Source of the DNA: Oscheius onirici
Lineage: Eukaryota; Nematoda; Chromadorea; Rhabditida; Rhabditidae
Direction of reading: 5' to 3'
Assembly: GCA_932521025.1 (NCBI GenBank)
Contig: OW051471.1
Location: forward strand, 992,001-1,056,000
Length of the DNA stretch: 64,000 nt
Part shown: in pieces, positions 22,501 to 33,378 of the stretch
How the letters are laid out: every line of letters begins with the position of its first letter
How positions within the stretch are numbered: the stretch's first letter is position 1
Made by a program: the position numbers and the translations under genes
The notes under the pieces: generated by a model
What the model was told of the DNA's origin: nothing
Databases searched by the model: none
Seen by the model: only the letters and a program-made list of their open reading frames with translations

Positions 22501-25500
22501 CCACAAACATCAATATTTCTTTTGTACACTTGTTGAAGCCAAAAGCTGTAAAAATGATATGGAGAGGGCATAAAAAACTATAAAAATGGAGCAGAATCCG
22601 TCTTTTTTTAGTATATTTTGCCGTCCCAAGAGAAGCCACAAACGTCTACAGTTCAATTATTTACAAATGATACAAAGTTTTTATACTGGAAGAAAATTGC
22701 AATGGTTTTTTCCAGTTTAGTGGGTTAAGATAAGGCTTCAACAACTGCGCCGGAAAACTAAAAAGTGTCGGAAAAATATAAAAACGATCGAAAAGCGTTT
22801 CACGGTGAGCATAACCAGAGTTCTAAAACATTTGAGTAGTGGTGGTTCGTGCTGATCTTCGATTTTGAATAAAAATATGATTTTTTTTTGGTTCAATGTA
22901 AACGTGTATAACAGACCTCGTGCTTGTGTGGCTCGATTGGGGAAATTTTCAGAAAAAATAAGCAAAAATGGTAGGGAAACCAAGTTTTTTGAAGTTTTCC
23001 TAACAAGACGACTTTCGATTTTTTTAGTTTCATGTTCTTGGTATAAACTGCCAGGAATTTTTCTATCGATAACTTCATTCTTTTTTGAAAAATATAAAAA
23101 AAAACTTTATAGAAAAAATTCTTATTTCACAAACCTCGCTACGATCAGTACAAACCATTTCCGGGAAGCATTCTTCTGAAATCAACATTTCCGGCCTACG
23201 ATTTTTGCTCCCTTCTTATCCCCCTTGCATCACCTCCTCATTATAGCTCCTATTTGCTAGTCTGACCTCTAAAAAGGAGGAAAAAAGGCTGTGCGGGTGG
23301 ATGATGGTGTTAGAAGCCTCTCTCATGCATACCTTCCCGCTTCTTGAGTAGGCTATTTAGAGGCGGCAGCCGAGATTTCCGCCCACCCCAGAGGTCATTG
23401 AAATATTAAAAATTGGTGAAAAAAAACCTCCTATGAGAGTGCATACAGTAAATTTCATGATGCCTAAAACATGAACAGTACTACATTGTTCTAAAGTTAC
23501 TGAATAGAAATTGCGAGAATTTTGGAAAAGAATCAGATCACGAAGGCATCTTGAATGTCGTAGAAATCTCAACTTATAACTCTTTCGTGTGAAACAATTT
23601 TTTTTGCAATATTTTTAAGCCAAAATCTAACAATGTTCTTCGTTTGGCCACCGGAAATGTGTACTTTTTCAGCTTTGGAATGTTCCGGAAAAGTTGTAGA
23701 TCAGAACTAAAGCGTGGAGCCTCACTACACCAACAAATTCAAGCCAAAAAGCTTACTTTGTGTAAAGGAATACGGTACTTTGGTGTGGTGTGTAAAATCA
23801 GAATGTTGGTACTAAATTTGCAAAAAAGAAGAACACATATTCTGGACGAAATCACGTACATTTCTAGCTACCGTAATCTGCGAGAGACTTACTGTAGTGC
23901 TAAGAAAAGAGATTTTGAGGGAAACAAGGGACTGGAACTGGACAAGCCATATCTAGAAGGTCCCGCCTCTTTCCAGAACCACTCCTTGTGCCAAAAAAAC
24001 ACGAAAAATGCGGTCCAATGAGACTCCCTAAAATAAACAATGACGTCCGTCCAAACAAGCAAAAGTATCTCTGGAAGATTCTAAGAAAATGCCACTTTCA
24101 GACGACCGTCACAATTTCCTTGTTGACTAATTAATCACTTTTTAGGCGATCCAGTCCGACGGCGGCTCAGCCAGTTCGTAAGGAAGAAGGCGTGAGAGGA
24201 TTCTATCAGCCGGAAATCTTGGGCAGACGACCTGTCAGTCCGGGAGTGACTCAGATCAATTCGAGTCACAGTCAGGTCAATGTTCATGTGAGCAATCCGA
24301 AGACGCAGGGAAATATTAGGTGAGGATGGAGAGAGGGACAGAGGGACCGAGAGACAAGAGTGCTACAGTTACCCAAAATTCCCTTCCCTGCGAGACCGTT
24401 AGGTTTGTGATTAGGCTGCTTAGGTATGTGATTGACCGCCATTTTTTGAGTGAAATTTAAATTTTTTGTTGTTTGGCGATCCAAAAGCGTAGATGAGGGT
24501 CCCGCAGAGATGAGCGTGTCGGACACTGTAGCATTCCTTTTCTGAGCGGACTTGACAGTTTTTATACCGAAACGAAGCGAAAAAAAAATTGAATTCTGTA
24601 AGTTGTTACAGACGTCAAGCGGCAAATCAGCGTTTGAACAATTATATCTCACATCTTCTAGACGCTTTGAAACAAACTTTTTGCACAAAACTTGCCACAC
24701 ACGCCATTCCGCTGACTCTTTTGTCAGTAGCAAAAAGCACATGAAAACTGCATTTTTTCAAGAAAAGGTGTTGAAAATTAACTAGCAAGTTAGTTCTGAC
24801 TAATGATATCGTTTTGGAAGTTGGAAACTTTGTCTTTACCTGAAAAACGAAACCTAAAGGTTCAAAAATCAGAGAAAATATATTAGGTCTCAAAGCTAGC
24901 TATAAATGACAAATGACAGTGACAGGATGAGAAAACTCTTGTTCTTACACAAATTGTGAAACATTGACTTTCGAAAACTCCTGCCTTTTCCATTTTTGCG
25001 TGGTACCCCGCCGTTGCTTACAAAGCCAAAAACTGGGCTTAGTTTTGTTGAACAGACATGCATAAACAGTGTTCTTGCTTGTTAGAAGCCTGGATTAGTT
25101 GAGAATCCAAACATTTTGAGGGAGATGAGAGAAGAGAAGGACCCCAAAAACTTGGAGGTAAAGAATGCAGAAAAAGAGTTTTTGAATCGATACAGTTCCG
25201 ATGGCGTCGAAGACTATGGGAAAAGAATATTGAAGAATATAAGTTATAAGTGAAACCTACAGAATGCCTTCGAAGTTTTTCAGTACAAGCAAGTTACCGT
25301 AACCCCGCATAAAATTTGTCCAAAAGAGTTCACATTTCCATGAACTTCCTGCTGTCGAAAACAATAAGCTAATGATCCTTGACAAGGTCAATTTGCGGCT
25401 CCGGCGTTCTTTTGCTCCCGTTTTTGGCCAATTTGCGCGGAAATTAGTGTTGAACAGGGGAGAGAGACCTACCGCAGTATCTGGAGGGAAAACAGAGGGT

Positions 25501-28500
25501 AAAAATTGAATATGTATGGGTTGGAAATGTGATGGATTGGGGTTCCGGAAATCTCTGGATCAGAGAGACAGAGAGGCAGAGAGAGACAGAGGGATAGAAT
25601 GACCTGAGTCAGACTACTAGTCCATTAATAAAGGGAGCCTAATTGAATAGACTAGCAACCGACTTTATGACGGTCTCCGATGTCATTACTCCCGCAAAAT
25701 ATGTACTGATTATGAATAGAATGGGGCACTTCCAGCTTTTATGGGTCTGATGATGAACTCAATACGATCACAAGTCTGGATAGAACAGAGACAGTATCTA
25801 ATCCAGACCATTTCCAGTCCCCACAACCGCGGAGTCCCGACTAATCCGAACTACGGACCAAGCTCCGGTGGAAGCTATGCCAGTTACGGCAGTGACCAGC
25901 ATCTGCGTCCCGTCAGTCCTCGTCCAATGCCTGTCATCTCAGTTCCAGCTCCTCAGGCTCCCCCTCCTCCGCCTAGCAATCCTCCACCAGGTACACATGT
26001 GCCGTCTCTGTCTCTGTCCCTGTCTCAAGGTCCGTCCCCCTCCCTTGTCCTGTCCAATCTTTCCAGAACATTCTCGCGTTCCAAGCAGCATAAGAGACGC
26101 CGTGAGTCCTAGAAGAGCCAGCAGGGCACCGAGACCTTGGCCTCCCCCGGAAACGGGCGTCAAGAACAGATACTGGCAGATTGATCCGGCAGGACAGGCC
26201 AAGAAGGAAAAGGAGCCGGAAAGTCTACAGGAAATGATCAAAAAGGATGAAAAGAAGAGCAAGAGGAACAATAGGAGACAGTCGAAAATTTCGGAGAGTG
26301 ATGTGAAGAAGGGGTTCAAAAAGTTGGAAGAGGTCAAGAAGGAGCAACAGCAGATGGGAGACATCTTCCCGCAAGGAGTCCACGGCTATGCTCCAATGGT
26401 GAGATTTTTTTAACAAATTTTCAGTGGGAACATATGAGAAAAAATATGTGGAGGTGAATGGAAGTTTCGCTAATACTGACTCGCGCAGTAGGAAAACAAT
26501 GAAATTCTCAGACATTTTCTTGAAATTGTTCCGAGAAAAGAATATAGCCTCAACAGAATCGTCTGCAATAATGAATAGCCTTTTCTTTCAACCGAGTAGT
26601 TTTCCTCTAAAATGAAGGTACCTCTGGGGGCTTTTCTTTTCAACCATGTTTCACAACAGCCACACAAAAAAACGTCTTCCTTTTCCGCTAGTTACTATTT
26701 TTAAACACCAATTTATAGGTCCCCGAACAGCCAGAACCCACTTCTCTTCCTTCCACAGCCGCTCAAAACAGTCAAGGCTTCATCCCCATCCAGCCAGAGC
26801 CGGTTAAAAAGCTCCAAGAATTCGTCCAGCCCATCGTTCCGGCTCCCGAGATCAATAACGGGATCCATTGGACTGTGATAACTGGCCCGAAAAGTCCCAC
26901 CCCGACTCAGACCAGCTCAAATGTGACCCAGATTCGAATTGAAGAGTCAAAAAGTGGGCAAACCTTGAATGTTGAGCCGGAAAAGGTCGATTCTTCAACT
27001 TCACCGATCCCTGTGATTCGCTTTGAGAGGCAGAAATCACTGGAAAGGGGACAGGAGAGACGACTACCGTGCACCAGTTCCCCTACTCCGTTCCAGAGCC
27101 CAAAAATTGAGCGACGGGCTGAAAATCCTCCTCCAGAAATCCGGGTAATGGCACGAAGTTCCATTCTTAGTAGTGCTGAACTGGGAGAAGGCAGTCTGAT
27201 TGGTGAGTTCAGGGACAGGGATAGGGACTAAATCAGTTCTTCCAGGTGTCAACACTGCTCCAAGACCATACGGCCTGAATCAGACCAAAAAACTGGCCAA
27301 ACCACTGAAAAAGGTCGATTTTTCGAAGAGAGAGGCACTGATCCCATGGGATCAGGAAGTCATAGTCGATGAAATTGACATGTTGACCTCAAGAGGGACC
27401 AGTCAAGACTCGGAGACAGATCTTACCCCGAGATATGACGCCGATGAGTCAATTAGGAGTGACGAGGAGATTTTTGAAGAGAATCTGGATGAAGCCGAGA
27501 GATGGATGAAAGAGGAGCTCGAGCTGGCTATGAAAGAAGAGTTGGAGATGAAGAAACTGGAGGAGAGATGGAAGGAGGAGGGTAGAAGTGAACAGGTTGG
27601 TAGAATATATTGTTTGTTTCGATTACTGTAGTAAGAAAAAAGAAAGGAAAACTTGCGGTGCTCCTTGAGCAGCAGGAAAAACCATAATCTGAAAAGATAA
27701 CTTTTTTTTGAGCCCAAAAACCAAAGAGTTATTGTTTTACACGTTCAGATCACCATATAAGGTGCTCTTGAAACAAACATCGTGAAAAACTTTTTGTTTC
27801 ACATAAAGTCAAAAAGGAGACAGAAAAATATCAGTGAGTTCGCGAAAAAGGCTTTTGTGTTTCAGACTTCGTAGAGGCCTCAAGCTACAGTGATTGTTTT
27901 CGGCCATCATTTTTCCAAAAAAAAATCATCGCTGCATCTCGAAAGGAAACAAAAATGACAGACAATCCCAAATTTGCCTTAAATGTAGTGTAATACTTGT
28001 GTGTAACCTTCTCCGTTACCCCAAAAAAGTCACTCCACAAAAGTAGTCTCTTTCCCATTTGGGCGCTCAAAATCGACAAATAAAAGGTACAAACATGCGT
28101 TTTGACGAAAAACTGACAGGGACTGAAAAATAACCAAGCCTCTCAGTTGCTCAGTACAAAAGAGGTCCTGGCGAGACCGGAAAACCTTACCAAGAATCCT
28201 GGCTGAGCATTCTACGTTTACGTTTTACACCGGTCTCGCCGAGAAAGGAACGGATTACGGTAGGTTACATCTTTTTACTGAACAAACCATAGTGTTTCAC
28301 AGTTGGCATAAAAACCTCAGTTCTGAGTAGTTACAGTAATTTCTCCTTGGACCAAAAAGAACAAACAAAAAAACTATTTTCCAGACATCCCATCCCCAAT
28401 TTCCCGACTCCCAGAGCCAAGAAATTGACTGGAAGGAGCAAGCAGCCGCTCTTCTCGGAGACGAAGAGCAATCCGAACGTGACCTGGCAATGGTTGCTGC

Positions 28501-31500
28501 CCTTCACGGCAGACTAAACGACCTGCGGGAGATGGAAGACGGCGACCGTCAGAGAGCCATAGAGTGCATTGAGAGACATCAGAAGGCTCTGGAGGAACAG
28601 CAAGAACAGTTGGCTGGACTTCTTCAGTCAGCCATAGTCTATTTGAGGACGATGGAGCCGGAAGAGGAAGAAAAAAGGGAAAGGATTGACAGAAAAGGAG
28701 AGATTAGGGCTCCTACGCCACCGCAAAGAAGCTCCAGTATTGTCAAGACTGATAGGTGGGTTCTTAGGGGAATTTTTTATAACTTTGGAATAGTTTGATA
28801 GCACTGAACTGTAAAATAGAAAGAACCAGCGTTATAAAGGTATTTTGAAGCAGAAAACAAATTTTTGAGGAGGTTTTTTTTTTAGTTATTCGGTATTGAA
28901 AAAGAAAACGCACTGAACAGCCGACAAAATCTGGTCTTTTATGGTCCCTTTGAAACAAACCTTTTTGAAGTTTTCGTAGCTGTGTGACGAAAAAAAATGA
29001 TCAAATTGACAGAAATAAATGAACATGTTCAAAAATAAGAAGCGATCAGACTATAAAAAAGAAAGAGTCAGACATGGCGCAGGCAAACTGTGAGACCGAC
29101 AAAATCTGTTGTTATGCAGCCATTCTGAAACAAACAGAAATGGATTTTTGTACATTCGAACAATAAACTGCACTAAAAAGAATTCTCCTCCTTTTCAACG
29201 TGTTTTGAAACAATAAAACTGCGATTTTTTTTTTCGAAAACTGGGGGAAATCTTGCTGGCAAATAAACAAGGAAAAGCGAGGAAAGGCGGTGTCAATCTA
29301 AAAGTCTGAAGCGTTTCTGAACTTTAGAAACAAATTTTTTTTGATATTGTAGCTGTAGGAGCAACAAGAAGTAAAAATATTTTTTTTTGACAAGGAGGAT
29401 CTCGAACTGCGAGGCTGACAACATCTGATGGTAAATCTGCCACGAAACCAAAAAAATACACTTTTTGGGGAAACTATTGAACGCTCATGAACGGGACCTT
29501 CAGTTCAGTGTGAAACAAGAAAATGTAGTTTTCAGCCACAAAACGCCAAAAAAAATTTTGAAGTTCGAAATTCTAAAGTGAAAAAAGATAATTTTCTCAG
29601 CTTTTGTTTCAAAAACACTACAAGAGTCACTTAATTAACTCATAGCAGTTCTTGAGGTGTATCTTCAAAAATATAAATTTTTCAGCTTGACATCCGCCCT
29701 GGAAGAACTCGACACCATCAAGTTGACGCCAGGCGAAAAAATAACCAAACAGTTGGAGAAGGCTCAGAAGAGTATCGTATCTCTATGTCTAAATGTTGCA
29801 TGCTCCCCCTCTGTTTTCAACCGTTTTTCTTCCTCAAAAATTGATATATTTTAGGCTCTCAGCAGCAGAACTTTTCCCGCTCGACATTCGAAAAGTCGAC
29901 GACTACTAGTGCTTCAAATGGTTTGGCTAACGGCCATGCTACTGTAGGACGAAGTGGCGCCGTGTCGAGCCACAACACGGCCAGTTACGGAGGCAGAATT
30001 CCGTACTGTGAGGCCTGCAAGCAGCAGATCAAGTGGGTTTTTGAAGAAGAGTACTTACCGGTAAATACTCATTTGGTAGACGTTTTTGTTTTGTTTTGTT
30101 GTTTTACACCTTTTAAGCCGGAATTTTGCATAATTATGATTTGCAAAGGTGTAGATCAATAAGTGAAGTCTTCTCTACGTTCTAAGACTAAAAAACCAAT
30201 AGAACGCTGTAATTTCAGCAAGAAAAGGCAAAAAAACGTCAAAAAAATACTGTTTGCAAAGTGAAATTTTTCAAAATGATCGTTGGCGATTCGGCATTTT
30301 CAATTTGAACGTTTTCAAAATGTCTTTTACAAAATGATTTTTTTCGTTTCGACTGTTTTCAATTCGAGTCATTTTCAATCTGAAGGTTCTCAAAATGAGT
30401 CAGCCTCAAAAACGATGGGGCGGACTAGAACCCGGTGAGAAGTTGCGCGCGCCACGAAGGTAGGTGCGTTTTGGGAAAGTTCTCGGAAGGATATGTGGAC
30501 GCTCGATGCTAATTAGCCGAGCCAGGCTGGCCTTTTGCGTCTTACTTCAACGCTTTTTACTTCTTTCTCCATGCAAGTATGTTGATCACAGTATCTCAGG
30601 GCGATCTGTAATTGAAAAAACACCTCTGGCAACATTTTCTGACTACTTCGCTATTTTTATTGACTTTGATAAAAAACAATTGTTCTTAAAAACAGTTCTT
30701 GCAGAGAAAGAATAGTCATATATTCGTAAACACCACCGGTCAGCCCAATGTTTTCACAAACTGAATAGCCTACTCGAGAAGTTTTGTAGCCGAATATTTT
30801 TCTCACGAAACTCCCGAAAATGTGATGATTGCGACAGGTTTATTGTAAAAAGCGGCAGCGAAAAGCTAGGTGGTTCGAATATCTGGCAAAAATAAAGACT
30901 GCAAAAACAGGAGAATGCAATCTTCCCTCTCACAGGAGTCAAAAAATAGGTAATTTCTTCCAGAGGAGCCTTCGTCCTGGCCACCGGTCTTGCCTGGTGC
31001 CCCGAGCACTTTGTCTGTGCCAATCGCAGCTGTGGCCGTCGTCTACTGGAGTGTGGCTTTGTGGAAGAGAACGGCCAAAAGTACTGTGAAGGCTGCTTCG
31101 AGACCCACATTGCTCCTCGGTGCTCAAAGTGCTCCAAGCCGATCACTTCTGTAGGTTTCCGATTGATTTTCTGTACCGAATTTTTAGGACTGCCTAAATG
31201 CCCTGCAGAAGAAGTGGCATCCGACTTGCTTCACCTGCGCCCATTGTCACAAGCCCTTCGGCAATAGTGCCTTCTATTTGGAGAATGGACAGCCTTACTG
31301 TGAACAAGGTGGGCAGTTTCTGCTTCTTTTATACAGAAGTATTGGACGAACAAAAGCCTGAAATGTTCTCGCTATATATTTTTTTGGTGGGACAGGAACG
31401 AAAATACAAGTTTCTTCAATTTCGTTATTTTGAACTAATTTCGTTTTTTTGGCCCCTTGTTCTATTGCTAATTTGCAGAGTGCGACAATACATTAGATAA

Positions 31501-32452
31501 ATGTAGCCAAAAAAAACTTGGCTGCCTCTGAAAGGACTGTTTTTGGATATCATGTCTCTCTCTGGTAATGCATGGCTCAACTAGTTATGGGTGAACCAAA
31601 AAACTTTACCCACAATAAATACCTGCGTGCCTTTTTTCTACGCGAAAATTGCTTATTCGCGGCAACACTTTTTACACTCAATTCTGAACCAATTTCGCAT
31701 CCATATTTCAGATAACAAAAACTACGCAGCATATCCGTTTGTCCACGGCTATATAAAAACTTTTCAAAAAAAATGAACGCTACAATAACTGAAATTTCTC
31801 TTCCCCCGAGGAACGGACTATATTTTTTTTTTACTTCACCCTAAAAATGTAAAGGAGCGTGCTTCTCTTTCCAATTATGAGGTTACACGTATTCTGAAAA
31901 CTAGCTAAAATTTTTCTCAAATGCTCCTGGTAAAATGGCTGTTAGACAGTCCAAATACGTAAGTAAGAATCCCGCGGATAAGGGAATTTCGGGTTACTGT
32001 AGCATACTTTTTTAACAGAATACGGTTTTCGGTCTCGCCCCGAGGAAAACGAGTTACGGTAATGATCAATTTTTATTGTAAAACGGAAATTCTACTATGG
32101 CCCGATCAAATGTAACTCGCAGACTGTCGTTTTAGGGTGTTCTGGAAGCCAAAAATATTCAAAACAGTGCAGAAATGGTCCTTGTACGAAAAGCGATGAA
32201 AAAACATTCACATTTTCAGATTGGAACCAGCTCTTCACCACAAAATGCATCAGCTGCAAGTACCCCATTGAGGCCGGCGATCGCTGGGTTGAGGCTCTCG
32301 GCTCGGCCTTCCACTCCAACTGCTTCAATTGCTCCGTAAATTACTCAATTCCCGCCCAAAATTATCACAAAATTTAGCGCTGCCACACAAACCTGGAGGG
32401 AGAGAGCTTCTACGCCAAGAACGGACAGCCCTTCTGCAAGATGCACGCCTAA
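7515..32452 (+). CDS. alp-1: PDZ-LIM protein of the ALP/Enigma (Zasp) family
   Basis: Scaffold that ties actin-membrane attachment sites (dense bodies, Z-discs) to signalling partners. Nineteen exons keep one frame to a 1173-aa product: 7515-7613, 9102-9247, 11771-11903, 12318-12466, 18077-18162, 18584-18665, 21936-22115, 24146-24319, 25818-25990, 26067-26398, 26719-27202, 27246-27595, 28385-28755, 29686-29771, 29855-30032, 30964-31150, 31188-31308, 32220-32335, 32378-32452. Residues 1-82 are a PDZ domain (PWGFGV carboxylate loop, GGSLAERAGLRTGD). About 145-166 is a ZM motif (RVKHLQYNSPMGLYS). LIM1 (CFVC...HGDC...CATC...CEIH) is at about 224-274, and LIM2-4 fill about 996-1173 with all zinc ligands visible. 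The linker has a PPPPP stretch and an acidic, probably coiled-coil segment. The start codon opens the PDZ strand directly. Short ALP-only isoforms are possible but not seen. The symbol is by architecture, from C. elegans alp-1 and Drosophila Zasp52. Confidence 0.93.
8172..8740. mobile_element. Fold-back MITE (family B) in intron 1 of the PDZ-LIM gene
   Basis: Inverted arms of roughly 150 bp, about 8186-8330 and 8590-8725. They share TCCGGGATTGTTCCTGGG, GGTCGATTACCCCCAGG and the block that reads GGGTTACGGTAGCTTT on one side. A third half-copy lies at 60640-60740. No coding frame. Confidence 0.8.
9660..9749. mobile_element. Small TA-flanked MITE, pogo/Tc-like ends
   Basis: A near-perfect hairpin of about 90 bp. 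Ends are CAGTCAACTCTCGCTATAAC and its complement, with TA on both outer sides, as expected for a Tc1/mariner- or pogo-type target duplication. The block CTATAACGTACAC recurs inside. Confidence 0.75.
12740..12795 (+). repeat. Dispersed repeat AAAGCGCAATGGTGTCTGTG
   Basis: Contains AAGCGCAATGGTGTCTGTGG, then GACTCTGTTTATTTGTTTG and TCCGGGACCTCAAA. Other copies: 19683-19745 (minus), 39600-39650 (minus), a diverged copy at about 37975-38045 (plus) and a stub at 44578. Several are followed by a GGCGACGAAG-like block, so this may be one end of a longer element. Confidence 0.6.
13021..13327. mobile_element. 307-bp hAT-type MITE with 8-bp target duplication
   Basis: Terminal repeats CAGGCTTGTTGATTT and AAATCAACAAGCCTG are flanked on both sides by GGCAAACC (13013-13020 and 13328-13335), a perfect 8-bp target duplication. 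Subterminal GCGGCGC-rich blocks resemble those of the element at 45466-45915. An internal block (13095-13160) recurs at about 33838-33900. It sits inside the left end of the innexin-carrying element, so it inserted later. Confidence 0.85.
13617..14445 (-). CDS. Innexin, C-terminal half (TM3 to C-terminus)
   Basis: Innexins form invertebrate gap-junction channels. Five exons chain in frame on the minus strand: 14445-14408, 14372-14246, 14202-14042, 13988-13831, 13792-13617, giving 219 aa. The order LVVFKFVY (TM3), NFEIGSFWGLKVLD, VFPKNVTC (second extracellular loop), a TM4-like stretch near FVAVVIWCAVI, then FSKRYLGRDGLHALKLI matches the innexin TM3-EC2-TM4-tail layout. TM1, TM2, the first loop and the YYQW motif are absent, so it cannot form a normal subunit. 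The last exon uses an atypical acceptor (TTTTAAG), and its final 14-15 codons lie inside the transposon arm. The proposed ATG (14445) begins a short basic peptide unlike the family. It may be a captured, transcribed fragment or a pseudogene. Confidence 0.7.
15726..17134 (-). CDS. Small secreted helical protein, possibly SXP/RAL-2 (DUF148)-like
   Basis: Three exons on the minus strand, 17134-17042, 16133-15897 and 15833-15726, join in phase 0 to a 145-aa product. It begins with a clear signal peptide (MKFLLCATVIVASALA, cleavage after an Ala-x-Ala site). The mature part is charged, Lys-rich and predicted helical throughout, with no cysteines and repeated KVKAQIEEIL-type amphipathic stretches. 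Size, signal peptide and all-helical composition fit nematode secreted families such as SXP/RAL-2 (DUF148) or fatty-acid/retinol-binding proteins. I cannot settle which by eye. It lies antisense within intron 4 of the PDZ-LIM gene and has its own TATA box and a GATA-type site, suggesting independent, perhaps intestinal, expression. Confidence 0.85.
16790..16925. repeat. Hairpin MITE of the GGGTTACTGTAGC family
   Basis: Inverted halves contain TGCGGGGACTTTTATGTAC with GGGCAG, against CTGCCCAAAAGCGTACAGG and TCCCGCGGGG, ending AGGGTTACTGTAGCTG. It lies in intron 1 of the secreted-protein gene. Related copies: 20005-20176, 24358-24540, 31940-32016. Confidence 0.65.
17169..17198 (-). promoter_or_regulatory. 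TATA box and GATA site of the secreted-protein gene
   Basis: On the minus strand TATAAAA lies at 17175-17169, about 35 bp before the start codon at 17134. A GATA-type site (TGATAA on the plus strand, 17193-17198) lies just upstream. In nematodes GATA factors commonly drive gut expression; that part is inference. Confidence 0.55.
19438..19626. repeat. ~190-bp hairpin element in an intron
   Basis: Arms share TAGTCTGTTCAA, TGTAGAGAGCATA and CCCACGCTT on one side and their complements on the other (AAGCGTGGGCC, TATGCTCTCTACA, TTGAACAGACTA). Non-coding, in intron 6 of the PDZ-LIM gene. Confidence 0.75.
19683..19745 (-). repeat. Copy of the dispersed AAGCGCAATG repeat
   Basis: Reverse copy of the repeat at 12740-12795, with TGAGGTCCCGGACAAACAAA and CATTGCGCTTTAGA. 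Non-coding. Confidence 0.6.
20005..20176. repeat. Hairpin MITE of the GGGTTACTGTAGC family
   Basis: Opens GCGCTACAGTAACCCAAAAT and closes TTCTGGGTTACTGTAGCG, with GGGCAGCC and GGCTGCCC inside. This is the best-preserved copy of the family in this window. Confidence 0.75.
20453..20570 (-). CDS. Signal-peptide exon of a small secreted protein, partial
   Basis: An acceptor-like TTTTTTGCAG lies three bases before an ATG at 20567 on the minus strand. The exon encodes MSLSAILLFLFLVVAQAALM and then PYGEGFNRLSRAMSEEGQ, ending in a GTGGGT donor at 20453 in phase 1. The hydrophobic run and Ala-rich end make a good signal peptide, and the acceptor before the ATG suits trans-splicing. I could not find a convincing second exon downstream (20.4 to 18.7 kb), so the mature protein is unknown. 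A short neuropeptide-like or antimicrobial-like secreted product is possible but unproven. It lies antisense in intron 6 of the PDZ-LIM gene. Confidence 0.45.
20811..20916. repeat. Hairpin with CTGTCTCTTGTGTTGAAT arms
   Basis: CCACTGTCTCTTGTGTTGAA at 20811 pairs with its complement ending near 20916, around a loop of about 60 bp that has its own small palindrome (ATAGTTTG / CAAACTAT). Confidence 0.7.
24330..24540. repeat. GA-rich tract and degenerate GGGTTACTGTAGC-family MITE
   Basis: A short tract of GAGAGAGGGACAGAGGGACC directly follows the donor of exon 8. A decayed hairpin follows (GCTACAGTTACCC near 24364, ACTGTAGCATTCC near 24535). Confidence 0.5.
28155..28245. repeat. Hairpin with GCGAGACCGG arms
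   Basis: GGCGAGACCGGAAAACC near 28168 faces CACCGGTCTCGCCG near 28229. A single CGGTCTCGCC block recurs at about 32030. It lies in intron 12 of the PDZ-LIM gene. Confidence 0.5.
31940..32016. repeat. Half copy of the GGGTTACTGTAGC-family MITE
   Basis: Reads TCCAAATACGTAAGTAAGAA then TCCCGCGG and TTTCGGGTTACTGTAGCAT, the right half of the family. It lies in the intron before LIM4. Confidence 0.5.
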
Positions 32453-32546
32453 ATTTTTCTGCCAAAAAATTCCTTCTCGAAAAAAATTTACAGTTTGTCT
32501 ATGCCCTTTTTTCGCGCTCAAATGTTGAATTGGATACAGCCTCTCT

Positions 32547-32552
32547 AATAAA
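32547..32552 (+). terminator. Polyadenylation signal of the PDZ-LIM gene
   Basis: AATAAA lies about 95 bp after the stop codon of the last LIM exon. Confidence 0.6.
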
Positions 32553-33008
32553 GTCTTTTCGCTAAAAAAGTGACATAACGCTCTAGTCATCGAAGCCAAA
32601 CTGAGCTAAGGGTATAAATGGAAAGAACAAAACAAAATTTCAGCAACAACTTTTTCAAACTTTTTTCTCCAAATAAAAGGTAGAAGTATATCAAAGCCAA
32701 ACAGTGCTCCACATGATGAAAAAACGGGCGATTTGAGAAGTTGTTCATACTTTCAGAACAGGGCTGGGCGAATAGTTCGCATTCGCATTCGCGAATATTC
32801 GCACTATTTTGCGAACTTCACATTTGCATTCGCATTATCAAAAAATGACTATTCGAAATTCGCATTCGCGTTTTTTTGTGCGAATTGGCGAATATTTGCG
32901 CGGTTTTTAGATTTTACTTCCAACTCGTGTTTGTGTATTTATTTACTTTTATGCATTTTTGATTATGCTTTCGTTTCGTACAGCAAATATTTGGCTTTTT
33001 TTAGCAAA

Positions 33009-33191
33009 ATGGGCAAATATGACTCCATTTTCAAGAAAACAGCCAGTGGAAACATCTGCTTGATTTGTGATGCAGTTCTGTCAAGTAGCCGCTCTACTTC
33101 TCATCTCCAAACTCACTTGAAGACAAATCCCCCTCTTGATGTTCTGCAAAAATTACGTCTCTTGGTTTTCTTTTCAATTATTGTTGTTTAG
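33009..33191 (+). pseudogene. BED zinc-finger fragment of hAT transposase
   Basis: Translates to MGKYDSIFKKTASGNICLIC followed by about 15 residues and HLQTHLKT. The CxxC...HxxxH spacing is that of a BED finger, the N-terminal DNA-binding part of hAT transposases. The frame ends soon after and the RNase H-like catalytic core is not present. Confidence 0.75.
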
Positions 33192-33378
33192 TTGGATGAA
33201 AATGACAACAGCGAGCAAACGCGTCCTCTGAATGCCTTCTTTGGTTCGCAAAAGCGTATTTTGGATTGTTCTCTCACGGACGTTAGAGAATTTATCGATT
33301 GATCTTATTCTTGCTTTAGAAGCAGCCAAAAATCGACCATTCGCTTAGACTTTGGGCTTCAAACGGCTCGGGAACTGT

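Noticed and set aside
25939-26364. 141-aa minus-strand open frame
   Set aside because: Shadow of exons 9 and 10 of the PDZ-LIM gene.
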